IMG/VR virus record: IMGVR_UViG_3300021090_000023
Span: 1-56,902 of that record
Reading direction: 5' to 3' (one strand)
Length of the DNA stretch: 56,902 nt
Origin: a virus
The position numbers and the translations under genes are program-made. Within the stretch, counting starts at the first letter, position 1. Each line of letters starts with the position of its first letter. Positions 40,519 to 49,790 of this stretch are shown piece after piece. The notes beneath the pieces are model-generated. The model made no database searches, was not told where the DNA came from, and worked only from the letters and a program-made list of their open reading frames with translations.

Positions 40519-40887
40519 ATGATGTTTACGATGTCCGATATCATCGAGAAGCAGACAGAGTTCCAGCGGATCTACGTGCGGAAGAAGTACCACAAGGAGC
40601 TCGAGGAGCTCACCGAGACCGAGATCTCGGAGATCATCAAGCAGCAGGTCCTCTCGCTCGGCAGCGAGGTCTTCGAGTTCCTCGACCGCGCCACGAACTG
40701 GAAGGACCACCGCGCCCCCGCCACACTGGATCGCCACGCGATGCTTGAGGAGCACGTCGACATCGGTAACTACTGGCTCAACCTCTTCGTCTACGGCAAG
40801 ATCACCTCGCACGAGTACCTCCGGGTCTTCGCGGAGAAGCACGAGACGATTCTCAAACGCTGGAAGGAAGAAATGGAGGATAAGTAA
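40519..40887 (+). CDS. gp56/dUTPase-type all-alpha nucleotide pyrophosphatase
   Basis: ATG 40519 behind AAAGGACTCTGAGAG. Metal-binding acids are placed as in dimeric dUTPase and T4 gp56: E50-x2-E53 (SEVFEF) and E78-x2-D81 (EEHVDIGNYWLNLFV). Length (122 aa) is short for the family. It would hydrolyse dUTP and/or dCTP to the monophosphate, keeping uracil or plain cytosine out of DNA and supplying dCMP or dUMP to the enzyme at 49780. Which nucleotide it prefers is not readable. Confidence 0.7.
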   Translation: MMFTMSDIIEKQTEFQRIYVRKKYHKELEELTETEISEIIKQQVLSLGSEVFEFLDRATNWKDHRAPATLDRHAMLEEHVDIGNYWLNLFVYGKITSHEYLRVFAEKHETILKRWKEEMEDK

Positions 40888-41456
40888 TGGCTAAGGAGAC
40901 GATCTTCGACCCGAAGAACCTCGAGATCACGGTCCCGCCGCTCGACGGGCGCCCGTCGTGGAAGGTGAAGCCGATCCCCTACGTCGAGACAGACATCGTC
41001 AACATCAACGAGGACATGTCCCAGCACGCGGCGAAGGTGGCGTGGATCGGGCAGCTCTACGCGGACGCGAAGTACGAGCGGGAGGTCCTCAAGGCGCGGC
41101 GCGAGCAGGTGGAGGGTAAGCTCGTCCTGGAGTACCTCGCCTCACCCGGTCCCGATGGGAAGAGGCCGACGGGGGACGCGGTCAAGGCGTACTTCCCGCA
41201 GCAGCAGGAGTATATCAAGGCGGACCTTATCTACCTCGACATGGCCAGGACGGTCGACCGGCTCGACGGGATGCGGGACGCCCTGGAGCACCGGATGCAG
41301 CTTATGGTCTCGATCGCGAGTAACAAGCGGCGGGAGATGGACGGGGGCGATCCCGGACGGCTCGCCGAGCGAATTCACGAGAAGGAGGATAGGGAGGCGA
41401 AGTACAGGGAGCAGCTCCGGAGTGAACGCGGCACCAAACCCGAGAGGAGACGGTAG
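40887..41456 (+). CDS. Conserved phage protein near SSB and RecA genes (189 aa)
   Basis: ATG 40887 overlaps the previous TAA. MSQHAAKVAWIGQLYADAK and ALEHRMQLMVSIASNKRREM are typical of a helical phage protein that usually lies next to SSB and recombinase genes. A recombination mediator role is possible by position only. Confidence 0.7.
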   Translation: MAKETIFDPKNLEITVPPLDGRPSWKVKPIPYVETDIVNINEDMSQHAAKVAWIGQLYADAKYEREVLKARREQVEGKLVLEYLASPGPDGKRPTGDAVKAYFPQQQEYIKADLIYLDMARTVDRLDGMRDALEHRMQLMVSIASNKRREMDGGDPGRLAERIHEKEDREAKYREQLRSERGTKPERRR

Positions 41457-41459
41457 ATC

Positions 41460-42497
41460 ATGGCACGCGAGGATCGCGGACGGAAGACCGGATTGGGCGT
41501 CGTCGACGACGAGCTCATGGCGAGGTACAAGGAGGATCAGCAGAGCGCGAAGGCGAGGAGCGGGGGCGGCGAGAAGGCGGACTGGATCTCGCTGCAGGAC
41601 GGGCTGAACATGGTCCGCCTCCTCCCCCCGCTGACGAAGGGCGACCCGTTCTACATCTACATCGGGCAGCACTTTCAGCTCGGGGAGTCGAAGAAGGGGA
41701 ACGTCTACTGCCCCCGGCTCTGCCTCTCGATGGACGGGAAGACGAAGATGTCCGACTCCCCCTGCCCGATCTGCGACTACGTCGCCGAGGTCAAGAAGCT
41801 CTCGAAGAAGGCGAGCGAGGTGGCGGCGGCGAAGGAGATGGAGGTTAGCGGGCGGTGGCTTGCGCAGGCCCTCTCCGTGGACGAGGACGACGGGAAGCCC
41901 CGGTTCTGGACTATGGGGCCTATGATCTACAACCAGATCATGGAGTACCTCACCGGGAAGTACCCGGACCTCTATCAGCTCGAGGGGGGGTACGACCTCA
42001 ACGTCAAGAAGACCGGGAAGGGTCTGGAGACCAAGTACCTGGTCTACCCCGAGAAGGACCCCACCGACGTGGACGAGGGGGTCGTCAAGGAGATGCTCGA
42101 CCTCGAGGAGTACGTCAGCGTTCGCCTCTTCACCACGAAGGAGCTGAACCGCGTCCTCGACGGCGAGGACCCGATGGAGATCGTCAATTCCAGGACGGCG
42201 GAGGAGAGGGACGAGCGGACCGCCTCGCGCGATCGCGGGAAGGAGGAGCCGGAGGAGCGCGCGCCGAGGCGCGGGGCGCGGAGTGAGCCTGAGCCCGAGT
42301 CGGATGAGCCGCCTGCACGGAGGGGTTCCCGTAGGGAGTCGGAGCCGGGGGAGGTGCCGACGGCTCGCCGGGTGCGCGGCGACGAGTACGACGACGCCGC
42401 CGAGAAGGAGATGGAGCGACTCAAGAACCAGTCCGGTGCCGCGAGGGGTGGTCGGCGCGAGCCGGAGCCGGAGCCGCGAGGGCGCGCTCGCCGCTGA
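41460..42497 (+). CDS. gp32-like single-stranded DNA-binding protein, copy 2
   Basis: ATG 41460 (345 aa). Same core as the protein at 39283: DWISLQDGLNMVRLLPP, IYIGQHFQLGES, VYCPRLC, CPICDY. It has a long low-complexity tail of about 110 residues rich in Arg, Glu and Pro, unlike the purely acidic tail of T4 gp32. Such tails recruit replication partners. Located before the RecA-like gene. Confidence 0.82.
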   Translation: MAREDRGRKTGLGVVDDELMARYKEDQQSAKARSGGGEKADWISLQDGLNMVRLLPPLTKGDPFYIYIGQHFQLGESKKGNVYCPRLCLSMDGKTKMSDSPCPICDYVAEVKKLSKKASEVAAAKEMEVSGRWLAQALSVDEDDGKPRFWTMGPMIYNQIMEYLTGKYPDLYQLEGGYDLNVKKTGKGLETKYLVYPEKDPTDVDEGVVKEMLDLEEYVSVRLFTTKELNRVLDGEDPMEIVNSRTAEERDERTASRDRGKEEPEERAPRRGARSEPEPESDEPPARRGSRRESEPGEVPTARRVRGDEYDDAAEKEMERLKNQSGAARGGRREPEPEPRGRARR

Positions 42498-42564
42498 GCG
42501 GGATGTGGACCTGCTCGTCGCATTATCGAGGTTCATCCTTCGAGACTAGGAGGCAGGAGAGGCC

Positions 42565-43593
42565 ATGGGGAAGCGCGACGTAGAGCAGCTCGCGGCGAAG
42601 CTCGTCGCGGAGCTGGAGAAGCTCGCGGCCGACAGGAAGAAGCGGGGGGTGAAGCTACCACCGGACCCGGTGCAGATCTACTCGGAGCACGTCCGGACGA
42701 GCCGCAAGAAGGAGTTCATATCTTCTGGGAACAAGGCCCTCGACCGCATACTCGGCGGGGGCCTGCCGGTAGGGAGGACCGTGGAGATCTTCGGGCCGTA
42801 CTCCTCGGGGAAGTCGGTGCTCTTGCACGAGGCGATCGCTCAGGCCCAGGCCCTCGGGGGCCTGGGCAATATCAAGGACTCGGAGGCGACGTTCGACGAG
42901 GACTTCGCGACGCGGATTGGGATCAACCTCAGGGCCCTGCTCCACAACGAGCCGGACACGGTGGAGGACGCGTTCCAGGAGGTCTGGGACGCGTGCACCG
43001 TCCTCCGTCGGCTCGACGACGACGTGCTCTTCGTGGTCGGCCTCGACTCGCTCGCGGCGACCTCGACGAAGCACGAGATGGAGGACTTCACCAAGGCGGA
43101 CATGACGAAGGCGAAGGCGATCTCCGCGTGGCTCCGGCGCCTTACGCGCCTCGTGGCCCGGGAGCGGACGATCTTCGTCGTGATCAATCAGACGCGGCAG
43201 AAGATCGGCGTGATGTTCGGGAACCCCGAGACCACGTCCGGGGGCGAGGCGATGGGGTTTCACACGTCGCAGCGTATCCGGATCTCGCAGGGCGCACTCT
43301 ACAAGGGGCACAAGGTGAAGATCTTCGACCACGGCATCCCCATAGCTGGACGCGCCCGCGTCGAGGTCGTCAAGAATAAGGTCGGGGCGCCGTTCCAGAA
43401 GTGCGAGGTCATCATCAACTTCACGGACGGCCTCGTCCCCTGGAGCGGCTTCGCCGACCTCCTCGCGGACGAGGAACGGATCAAGCGTGTCGGCGACTCC
43501 GATCTCTTCGAGTACGGGGGGGATCGGTTCCAGTGGTACGAGGTCGAGGAGGTGCTCGAGAAGCACCCCGAGATCCTCGAAGATCATGAGTAA
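42565..43593 (+). CDS. RecA/UvsX-like recombinase
   Basis: ATG 42565 behind TAGGAGGCAGGAGAGG. A 342-residue RecA-fold protein: Walker A GPYSSGKS (77-84), Walker B VLFVVGLDS, and the L2-like region NQTRQKIGVMFGNPETT. It would coat single strands and promote strand exchange with the SSBs, UvsW-like helicase and Mre11/Rad50 pair. The C-terminal part is shorter than in UvsX. Confidence 0.88.
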   Translation: MGKRDVEQLAAKLVAELEKLAADRKKRGVKLPPDPVQIYSEHVRTSRKKEFISSGNKALDRILGGGLPVGRTVEIFGPYSSGKSVLLHEAIAQAQALGGLGNIKDSEATFDEDFATRIGINLRALLHNEPDTVEDAFQEVWDACTVLRRLDDDVLFVVGLDSLAATSTKHEMEDFTKADMTKAKAISAWLRRLTRLVARERTIFVVINQTRQKIGVMFGNPETTSGGEAMGFHTSQRIRISQGALYKGHKVKIFDHGIPIAGRARVEVVKNKVGAPFQKCEVIINFTDGLVPWSGFADLLADEERIKRVGDSDLFEYGGDRFQWYEVEEVLEKHPEILEDHE

Positions 43594-43930
43594 GAAGCGT
43601 GTCTTCCGCGTCTACGTCGCCGGGCCGATGAGGTCCGGCCTCGAGCGTGGGATTCACTCCGCCGTCAAGGCCGCGGATGAGCTTATGGCGGAGGGGATCG
43701 TCCCGTTCCTCCCGCAGCTCCAGGCGCTCTGGAATATGATTAGCCCGAAGGACGACATCTACGGGTACTTCCTCCCGTTCGACTACGCATGGATCGACGT
43801 CTGCGACGCCGTCCTTCGCCTCCCCGGTGAGTCGTGGGGGTCGGATCAGGAGGTCGCCTACGCGGAGAAGACCGGGAAGCTGGTGTTCTACTCCATCCCA
43901 GATCTTAGAAAATGGAGGGACTGTCTATGA
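43586..43930 (+). CDS. Nucleoside 2-deoxyribosyltransferase-like (DUF4406-type) protein
   Basis: ATG 43586 overlaps the RecA-like gene. FRVYVAGPMRSG at the head and DYAWIDVCDAVLRLPG...GSDQEVAYAEKTGKLVFY match the DUF4406/2-deoxyribosyltransferase fold (YVAGPM, then a D...S-x-G...E core). May cut or transfer nucleobases in nucleotide recycling. Substrate unknown. Confidence 0.75.
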   Translation: MSKKRVFRVYVAGPMRSGLERGIHSAVKAADELMAEGIVPFLPQLQALWNMISPKDDIYGYFLPFDYAWIDVCDAVLRLPGESWGSDQEVAYAEKTGKLVFYSIPDLRKWRDCL

Positions 43931-44217
43931 TTCTCGGCGATTCGGAGTACGAGGTGCACTTCAGCTACGGGTTCAACAAGAAGGGGCAGGAGGTTACGTC
44001 CTGCGTTATTCATCGTACCCCCTGCCTCATGAAGGACGGTGCGTGCGAGGCGCTTCCGTTTGGGGAGGGGTATGCCAGGCGCAACCTCTCGGATCAGTAC
44101 AGGAAGTATGTCGGCCGGAAGCTCGCGCTCGCCCGCTCGATGCTCTCGCTCGGCATCCCGCGCCAGACGCGTGCCAGACTCTGGCCGGACTACTTCCGGC
44201 AGGTCAGGGACCTCTGA
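43927..44217 (+). CDS. Unknown protein (96 aa)
   Basis: ATG 43927 is chosen over 43912 because it makes the usual ATGA overlap with the gene before. Strand-rich head, two Cys pairs (SCVIHRTPC, GACEALP), then a basic helical tail. No family recognised. Confidence 0.6.
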   Translation: MILGDSEYEVHFSYGFNKKGQEVTSCVIHRTPCLMKDGACEALPFGEGYARRNLSDQYRKYVGRKLALARSMLSLGIPRQTRARLWPDYFRQVRDL

Positions 44218-44220
44218 GGT

Positions 44221-44487
44221 ATGAAGACCCGGAGCCCGCAGGTCCTCGGGAAGAGGAGGTGGACCGAGGCGGAGCTTCACGTCGCGGCGACCTACGCGTC
44301 GCGCGTCTATCAGAAGAACCTGACCTACTACCGGTCCGCGAAGCTCTGTCACGCCGCCCTCCCCGCTCGATCCGAGGCGGGGTGCCGGGAGGTCATCCGG
44401 AGCTTCGTGAGCGGGAGGCGGAAGATCGACGCCGCTGACATCTGGATTCCACCTATTACTGGGGATATCTGGAAGGTCTTGCTATGA
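44221..44487 (+). CDS. Unknown basic protein (88 aa)
   Basis: ATG 44221. Helical, with RWTEAELHVAATYASRVYQ, which resembles a SANT/Myb-like first helix, and a Cys-containing middle. Overlaps the nuclease gene by four bases. A DNA-binding role is possible. Confidence 0.6.
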   Translation: MKTRSPQVLGKRRWTEAELHVAATYASRVYQKNLTYYRSAKLCHAALPARSEAGCREVIRSFVSGRRKIDAADIWIPPITGDIWKVLL

Positions 44488-45416
44488 AGACGAAGACTCT
44501 CATTGTGGATGGCCGCAATCTTATCATGCGGAACTTCCTCGCCTATCCCCGTCACCTCGCTGCCGAGGGTGGGGAGCGGACGAGCCTGATTCACGGCTCG
44601 TTCCTGGAGCTCTTCCGTCAGGTCCGGATGTTCGAGCCGGAGCGGATCGTGATGACGTGGGACTCCCGGTCTGCGTTTAGGCAGCGGCTCCTCCCGACCT
44701 ACAAGCTCGGGAGGGACGGGAAGCGGCGCGGGACGATGACGGAGGCCGACTACCGGGACCTCTCGGAGCAGCTCGAGATCTTCCACGGGGGCCTCGCGGC
44801 GCTCGGCGTCGCGGAGGTGAAGGTCGAAGGCGTCGAGGGCGACGACCTCGTGGCGCTCTTCTCGATGGCGCGCGTAGCCCGCCCTGTCACGATAGCGTCG
44901 ACGGACCACGACTTCTGGCAGCTCATCAGGGAGGACGTCCAGATCTACGACCCGAGGACTAAGGGGTGCTATAATCACCTCAACTTCAAGCGGCTCACGG
45001 GGTTCGACGACCCCGATCACCACCTCGCGTTCAAGGTCATCAAGGGCGACCCCGGAGACTCCATACCGCCCGCAATCCCGAGGCTCGGAGAGGAGAAGGC
45101 GAGGGTGCTGGCGCGTCTCCTCGAGTTCCCGGAGACGATAAGGTCCGGGGAGATCGAGCACCTCTCCGAGATCATCCTCGACGTCGAGCCGTACAGGACG
45201 GTGGAGATCCGGCGCCTCCTGGCGCGGAACTTCAAGCTCGTCTGCCTCTACGCCGCCGTCGTCATACAGCTCCCGCTCCTCGGGGACGTCGACGCTCCCG
45301 CGCCGAGGGGCTCGTGGGAGGGGTTCCTCAAGTTCTGCCAGCGCTACCAGCTCGCGACGGTCATGAAGGACTTCGCGGCCACGAGGAGTTCCATGCCACT
45401 GGATGGAGGAGACTGA
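44484..45416 (+). CDS. FEN/PolI-type 5'-3' exonuclease
   Basis: A 310-residue flap nuclease. LIVDGRNLIMRN at the head, MTWDSRSAFRQ, VEGDDLVALF (about 117-126) and ASTDHDFWQL (about 137-146) place the metal-binding Asp residues as in T4 RNase H and T5 exonuclease. It would remove RNA primers and flaps. ATG 44484 overlaps the previous stop. Confidence 0.85.
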   Translation: MKTKTLIVDGRNLIMRNFLAYPRHLAAEGGERTSLIHGSFLELFRQVRMFEPERIVMTWDSRSAFRQRLLPTYKLGRDGKRRGTMTEADYRDLSEQLEIFHGGLAALGVAEVKVEGVEGDDLVALFSMARVARPVTIASTDHDFWQLIREDVQIYDPRTKGCYNHLNFKRLTGFDDPDHHLAFKVIKGDPGDSIPPAIPRLGEEKARVLARLLEFPETIRSGEIEHLSEIILDVEPYRTVEIRRLLARNFKLVCLYAAVVIQLPLLGDVDAPAPRGSWEGFLKFCQRYQLATVMKDFAATRSSMPLDGGD

Positions 45417-45541
45417 TGATGTCGTCGAAGTGTATTGCAATTACGATTTCACTTGATACGATCGAGTGGATCATACTCTGGATCACCTTCTTCGCCGTCG
45501 GCTGGGTCTTCGGAGATTATAGCCGTTATAGGAGGGGGTAA
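45416..45541 (+). CDS. Single-pass membrane microprotein (41 aa)
   Basis: ATG 45416 overlaps the nuclease stop. One hydrophobic helix at about residues 14-34 (IEWIILWITFFAVGWVFG), basic tail. A/T-richer than neighbours. Function unknown. Confidence 0.55.
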   Translation: MMSSKCIAITISLDTIEWIILWITFFAVGWVFGDYSRYRRG

Positions 45542-46620
45542 TGATTACCTACCCGATGAGCTACAAGTGCGGATGCAACTTCGACTACGACCTCCTCAGC
45601 GGCCTCGGCGTCCTGAACGCCAAGTATCCAGAACAGCAGTGGAGGATCACGGAACTCTACGGGAGCCTCCCGAGCGTCAACCCGATCGGGACGGCGAGGC
45701 CGGGGTTCAGGCTTCAGGACGGGGACAGGGAGTTCCTCGCGGCGTACGTCGAGGAGGCGAACGAGCTTGGCATCGGACTCAACTACACGATCAACACGTC
45801 GTCGGTCGACCCCCGAGTGCTCAAGGAGCGGGAGGCGGAGATCGGCGGCTTCCTCGAGTACCTCGGGGAGATCGGTGTGGTCCGGGTAACGGTCGCGCAC
45901 CCGCTCGTCGCCCAGATCGTCTCCTCGCTCTCCCCCTCCATGCCCATCGAACTCTCGACGATCCTCCAGCTCCGGCACCCGAGACAGCTCGAGCTCCTCC
46001 GGGAGCGGTGCCCGAGCATCCAGAAGATCTGCCTCGACGTCTTCGCCAACCGGGACGCCGAGAAGCTCGCCGCGTTCTCCGAGGTGGGCCGCGCGCTCGG
46101 CCTCGCGCTCGAGGTCATCGTCAACGAGTTCTGCATCTACGAGTGCCCCGACCGGAACCCCTGCTACGACCTCCACGCCCTGGACCTCTCCCAGGACGAG
46201 ACGCGGCTCTTCGGGCGCTACCCTATGGGGAACTGCATCCGGGAGCGCATCATGTCCCCCATCGAGTGGCTCTGGGCGAGGTTCATCCTCCCGCAGTGGG
46301 TGCGGACGTACTACGAGAAGTTCGGGATCACGTCGTTCAAGATCACGGGGCGGACCCACCCGACGGCGTACATCCTCCGGACGGCGGAGGCGTACATGTC
46401 CGGCTCCTTCACCGGGAACCTCCTCGAGCTCTGGGCCGACGTCGAGAACATCGGGAGGCTGGAGTCGGAGTACCGGCAGCCCCGGACGGTCCTAGACATG
46501 TCGAAGATCGAGGCGGTCCCCGGGACGTTCCTGGACTTCTACTTCTCCGGCCTCCCCGTATCGTACCGACGGGAGACGTCGTACCTTAACCGCGCCTTCG
46601 AGCGCTGCCGGGAGGCTTAG
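45541..46620 (+). CDS. Peptidase U32-family (FeS) protein
   Basis: A 359-residue protein. The body (LGIGLNYTINTS, VTVAHPLVAQIV, IELSTILQL) follows the TIM-barrel pattern of U32 proteins, and Cys 198, 202, 208 and 232 fit the four-Cys FeS site of that family. Relatives such as TrhP, RlhA and UbiU/V are hydroxylases of tRNA, rRNA or ubiquinone rather than peptidases. In a phage it might modify tRNA or another nucleic acid, perhaps with the radical SAM protein at 34385; this is inference. The start ATG shares its A with the stop of the 41-aa gene. Confidence 0.72.
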   Translation: MITYPMSYKCGCNFDYDLLSGLGVLNAKYPEQQWRITELYGSLPSVNPIGTARPGFRLQDGDREFLAAYVEEANELGIGLNYTINTSSVDPRVLKEREAEIGGFLEYLGEIGVVRVTVAHPLVAQIVSSLSPSMPIELSTILQLRHPRQLELLRERCPSIQKICLDVFANRDAEKLAAFSEVGRALGLALEVIVNEFCIYECPDRNPCYDLHALDLSQDETRLFGRYPMGNCIRERIMSPIEWLWARFILPQWVRTYYEKFGITSFKITGRTHPTAYILRTAEAYMSGSFTGNLLELWADVENIGRLESEYRQPRTVLDMSKIEAVPGTFLDFYFSGLPVSYRRETSYLNRAFERCREA

Positions 46621-46624
46621 AGAG

Positions 46625-47716
46625 GTGCCGAGTAAGGTAGACGTCAGGAAGAAGGACGAGGGTGGGTGTATCTGTTCCGCTGATTGGCACTGTAATTCTT
46701 GGCTCGAAGGTGGCGAGCCTGTAAATGGCGTAAATGGAAGACTCCAGGACTTTCTTAAAGCTATCGACTTCCTCCTGAACTACGCCATAGTGCATAAGGT
46801 AAGCAGGATTATTCAGCTCGGGGACGTCTATCACCTCAAGAAGAACATCCCGCAGGATGCCTACAACCTCCTCTGGCAGAAGCTCTACGACTTCGTCCAT
46901 GACTCTGATATAGAGAATAAGCCCACCCTCGAGTTTCTCGCCGGTAACCACGACAGAGAGGATGATCGGAAGGAGATAGTTACGATCCTCCCGTATTATG
47001 CATTCGCAGAGGTCAATACGGAACCTGCTATCTGGGAATCGGGTAGAGTCGTCTACGTCCCATGGCTCTACGATCAGGCGAGAGTGCAGAAGTTCCTCAA
47101 GGACCTCCCGAGGAAGGAGTATCAGATGCTCCTCTTCCACGGAGAGCTGGACGGGGCCCACGTAGGCCCGACGGACTACGTCCTAAAGTCGAAGATGACG
47201 GACGCGATCATACAGCCGAAGCGGTTCGGGCAGATCTTCGCGGGGCACCTCCACAGGCGACAGCACCTCAGGGGGGTCTGGTACCCCGGGTCCCTGATCC
47301 CGAAGGACTTCGGGGAGCTAGAGACCGACAAGGGCTTCCTTCACGTCCTCCCATCCGGGGAGGTGAAGGTGGTCCAGATCCCGTCGCCGTCGTTCCTCAC
47401 CTACGCGTTCGGGAGGCCGCTCGTCAACGAGCGGCAGATCGAGAAGCTCTGCGGACTCATCCGCGGGAACCTCGTCCGGATCGTCTCGAACGAGCCCCTG
47501 GACCCCGCGGTCGTCCGGCTCCTCGAGGACGCTGGGCCGCGGTACCTCAACCTCCGGCTCGCGAGGGTAGAGCGCGAGGTCCCGGTGGCGCCGCAGCCCC
47601 AGTCGGAGAGCTTCGACAGCCTCGTCAGAAAGTACATAAACGAGAGGCAGGTCCAGAGTGATCTCGCGGAGCCGTACTACGAGTACGGCATCGCGACGCT
47701 GAGGAGGTCGGAGTGA
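46625..47716 (+). CDS. Mre11/SbcD-like nuclease (T4 gp47 type)
   Basis: GTG 46625 gives 363 residues. Metallophosphoesterase motifs in order: ADWH (19-22), GDVYH (66-70), AGNHD (106-110), FHGEL and GHLHRRQ (about 202). The first 400 bases have fewer G/C-ending codons than the rest. Acts with the Rad50-like protein encoded after the next small gene to resect DNA ends for recombination. Confidence 0.88.
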   Translation: MPSKVDVRKKDEGGCICSADWHCNSWLEGGEPVNGVNGRLQDFLKAIDFLLNYAIVHKVSRIIQLGDVYHLKKNIPQDAYNLLWQKLYDFVHDSDIENKPTLEFLAGNHDREDDRKEIVTILPYYAFAEVNTEPAIWESGRVVYVPWLYDQARVQKFLKDLPRKEYQMLLFHGELDGAHVGPTDYVLKSKMTDAIIQPKRFGQIFAGHLHRRQHLRGVWYPGSLIPKDFGELETDKGFLHVLPSGEVKVVQIPSPSFLTYAFGRPLVNERQIEKLCGLIRGNLVRIVSNEPLDPAVVRLLEDAGPRYLNLRLARVEREVPVAPQPQSESFDSLVRKYINERQVQSDLAEPYYEYGIATLRRSE

Positions 47717-48015
47717 GCTCCAAGATGAGGGTGGTCAATATAAGACAGGAGGAGTACGACGTCTACATCGGGCGACCGTCGAAGTGGGGCAACCCGCACG
47801 TGATCGGGCGCGACGGGACTCGCGAGGAGGTTATCGCGAGGTACGAGAACTACATCCTCGGTCGACCAGACCTCCTCCATGACCTATCGGAACTTAAGGA
47901 CAAGAGACTCGGGTGCTACTGCTCTCCGCTTCCGTGCCACGGCGATGTACTCGCCCGCCTCGTGGAGACAATGAGGGTAGGCACGTACCCGTTCATGGAG
48001 GACACGGACCTGTGA
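47713..48015 (+). CDS. DUF4326-like protein (100 aa)
   Basis: GTG 47713. VVNIRQEEYDVYIGRPSKWG then NPHVIG and LGCYCSPLPCHGDVLA are the DUF4326 signature, with a conserved Cys/His group that may bind metal. Function unknown. It sits between the Mre11 and Rad50 genes, overlapping both by four bases. Confidence 0.82.
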   Translation: MSSKMRVVNIRQEEYDVYIGRPSKWGNPHVIGRDGTREEVIARYENYILGRPDLLHDLSELKDKRLGCYCSPLPCHGDVLARLVETMRVGTYPFMEDTDL

Positions 48016-49790
48016 GCATCGAGCTCGACGCCGTCGTGATCGAGAACTTCATGCCCTTCATCGGTCGGTACGAGGTCCCCCTGGCGCGCCAGGGCCTCGT
48101 CTTCATCGTCGGCGAGAACCGGGTCTCGCGGATGGCCTCGTCGAACGGTGCGGGAAAGACAGCAATTACAGATGCAATCGCATGGAGCCTCTACGACAAG
48201 ATCCTCAGGGGGACGACGGGGGAGCGGTACGTCAACAAGCACTCCGACAGGGCCGTCGTCGAGACGTACTTTCACGTCGGGACGACCGGGTACGTGGCGA
48301 AGCGGGAGCAGAGCGGGCGGACCCGGTCCTGGGAGCTCTTCGAACTGGTCGGCGAGGAGCGTCAGAGACTCGGAACCGGGGAGCAGGTCGCGCGGCTCCT
48401 CGGTCTATCGTTTCAGGGGTTTCAGAGCACGATCCTCTTCGGGGTCTCGGATAACAGGAGGTTCGGGGGGCAGAGCGACGTGCCGAGGAAGCAGCTCTTC
48501 GATGAGCTCCTGGACCTGACGTTCTTCGGGCAGAGGCGGAGGGTCGTCGAGTCGGAGCTGAAGGAAGAGCTCGGGGGACTCCAGAGGGCCGAGGAGCGGC
48601 GGATCGCGATCACGGCGAGCATCGGGAGCCTCGAGACGGAGCGGACGGCGCTCGAGGAGAAGTACCACGCGATGCTTCAGGAGCAGTCGACGAAGGAGAC
48701 GGGGCTCCTCGGTGAACAGCGCGCCCTCTACGGAGAGCTGGACCAGCTCGTCCGGGCGTACCTCCGGGCGTACGAGGAGCGGCACGCCGAGAGTCAGCTC
48801 GTGGACGACTCGACGAGGATCGTGGCGCTGCGGACGCGGATCACGCAGCAGCTCGACGCGACAGAGGCGCAGCTCGCGAGGTTGAGGAGGCAGGCGGACG
48901 AGACGCTCGAGCTCGAGTCCTGCCCCGTCTGCCGCCGCGCCATGAAGGGCGCCGAGGACGAGATACGCTCGTACTTCGAGACCGAGATGCTCCCGCTCTT
49001 CACGACGAGGGAGGAGCAGCTCGCGCACGTCAGGGTCCTCGGGCATGTCCTCGAGTGTTGGCCGTCGGTCGACATCGCCGGGAACTACGAGAACCTCCGG
49101 GAGCGATGCGTGAAGGTCCTCGAGCGGATCAAGGCGAGGCGGTGGGACGAGGAGCTCACGGAGGAGCGGTACATCCGTACGGCACTCGACGACCTCGGGG
49201 AGCGCCTCGCCTCGCTCGCGGACGAGGATGCGCGCCTGGCGAAGGACGAGGTCTCGCTCCGGGACGCGGTCGCGCTCCGCGAGTTCTGGGTCGAAGGGTT
49301 CGGGCACCGGGGCCTCAAGGCGCTCCTCCTCCGGGAGTACGACGCCTTCATAGGCGGGCGCCTCGCGGCGTACGCAGAGAGCCTCACGGCCGGGGAGCTC
49401 GGGCTCGTCTTCCACTCCTACCGGACGCTGAAGTCCGGCGAGGTCCGGGACGAGATCGAGTTCGAGGTGAGGAACGAGCACGGCGCGGACTGCTACGACG
49501 ACCTCAGCTCCGGCGAGAAGCAGCGCGTCGACCTCTGCCTGGTCCTCGCCCTCCAGGACGTGGTCCGAGAGCTACACCAGAGTCACTTCTCGCTCGCGCT
49601 CTACGACGAGGTCTTCGAGCACTTCGACGAGACCGGGACCGAGCAGGTGATAGAGTTCCTCACGCAGCAGCGCCGGGAGGTCGGGAGCGTCTTCGTGATC
49701 TCGCAGAATGCGAAGCTGCTCTCGTATCCCTCCGATCACGTCATTCACGTCGTCAAGACCAAGGAGGGGAGCTCGATCCATGTCGACTAG
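48012..49790 (+). CDS. Rad50/SbcC-like ATPase (T4 gp46 type)
   Basis: GTG 48012 gives 592 residues. Walker A SSNGAGKT (43-50), a coiled-coil middle with a zinc-hook motif CPVC (about 304-307), ABC signature LSSGEKQ (about 498) and Walker B LALYDEVFEHFD (about 527-538). Partner of the Mre11-like nuclease. It ends 11 bases into the next gene. Confidence 0.9.
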   Translation: MSIELDAVVIENFMPFIGRYEVPLARQGLVFIVGENRVSRMASSNGAGKTAITDAIAWSLYDKILRGTTGERYVNKHSDRAVVETYFHVGTTGYVAKREQSGRTRSWELFELVGEERQRLGTGEQVARLLGLSFQGFQSTILFGVSDNRRFGGQSDVPRKQLFDELLDLTFFGQRRRVVESELKEELGGLQRAEERRIAITASIGSLETERTALEEKYHAMLQEQSTKETGLLGEQRALYGELDQLVRAYLRAYEERHAESQLVDDSTRIVALRTRITQQLDATEAQLARLRRQADETLELESCPVCRRAMKGAEDEIRSYFETEMLPLFTTREEQLAHVRVLGHVLECWPSVDIAGNYENLRERCVKVLERIKARRWDEELTEERYIRTALDDLGERLASLADEDARLAKDEVSLRDAVALREFWVEGFGHRGLKALLLREYDAFIGGRLAAYAESLTAGELGLVFHSYRTLKSGEVRDEIEFEVRNEHGADCYDDLSSGEKQRVDLCLVLALQDVVRELHQSHFSLALYDEVFEHFDETGTEQVIEFLTQQRREVGSVFVISQNAKLLSYPSDHVIHVVKTKEGSSIHVD

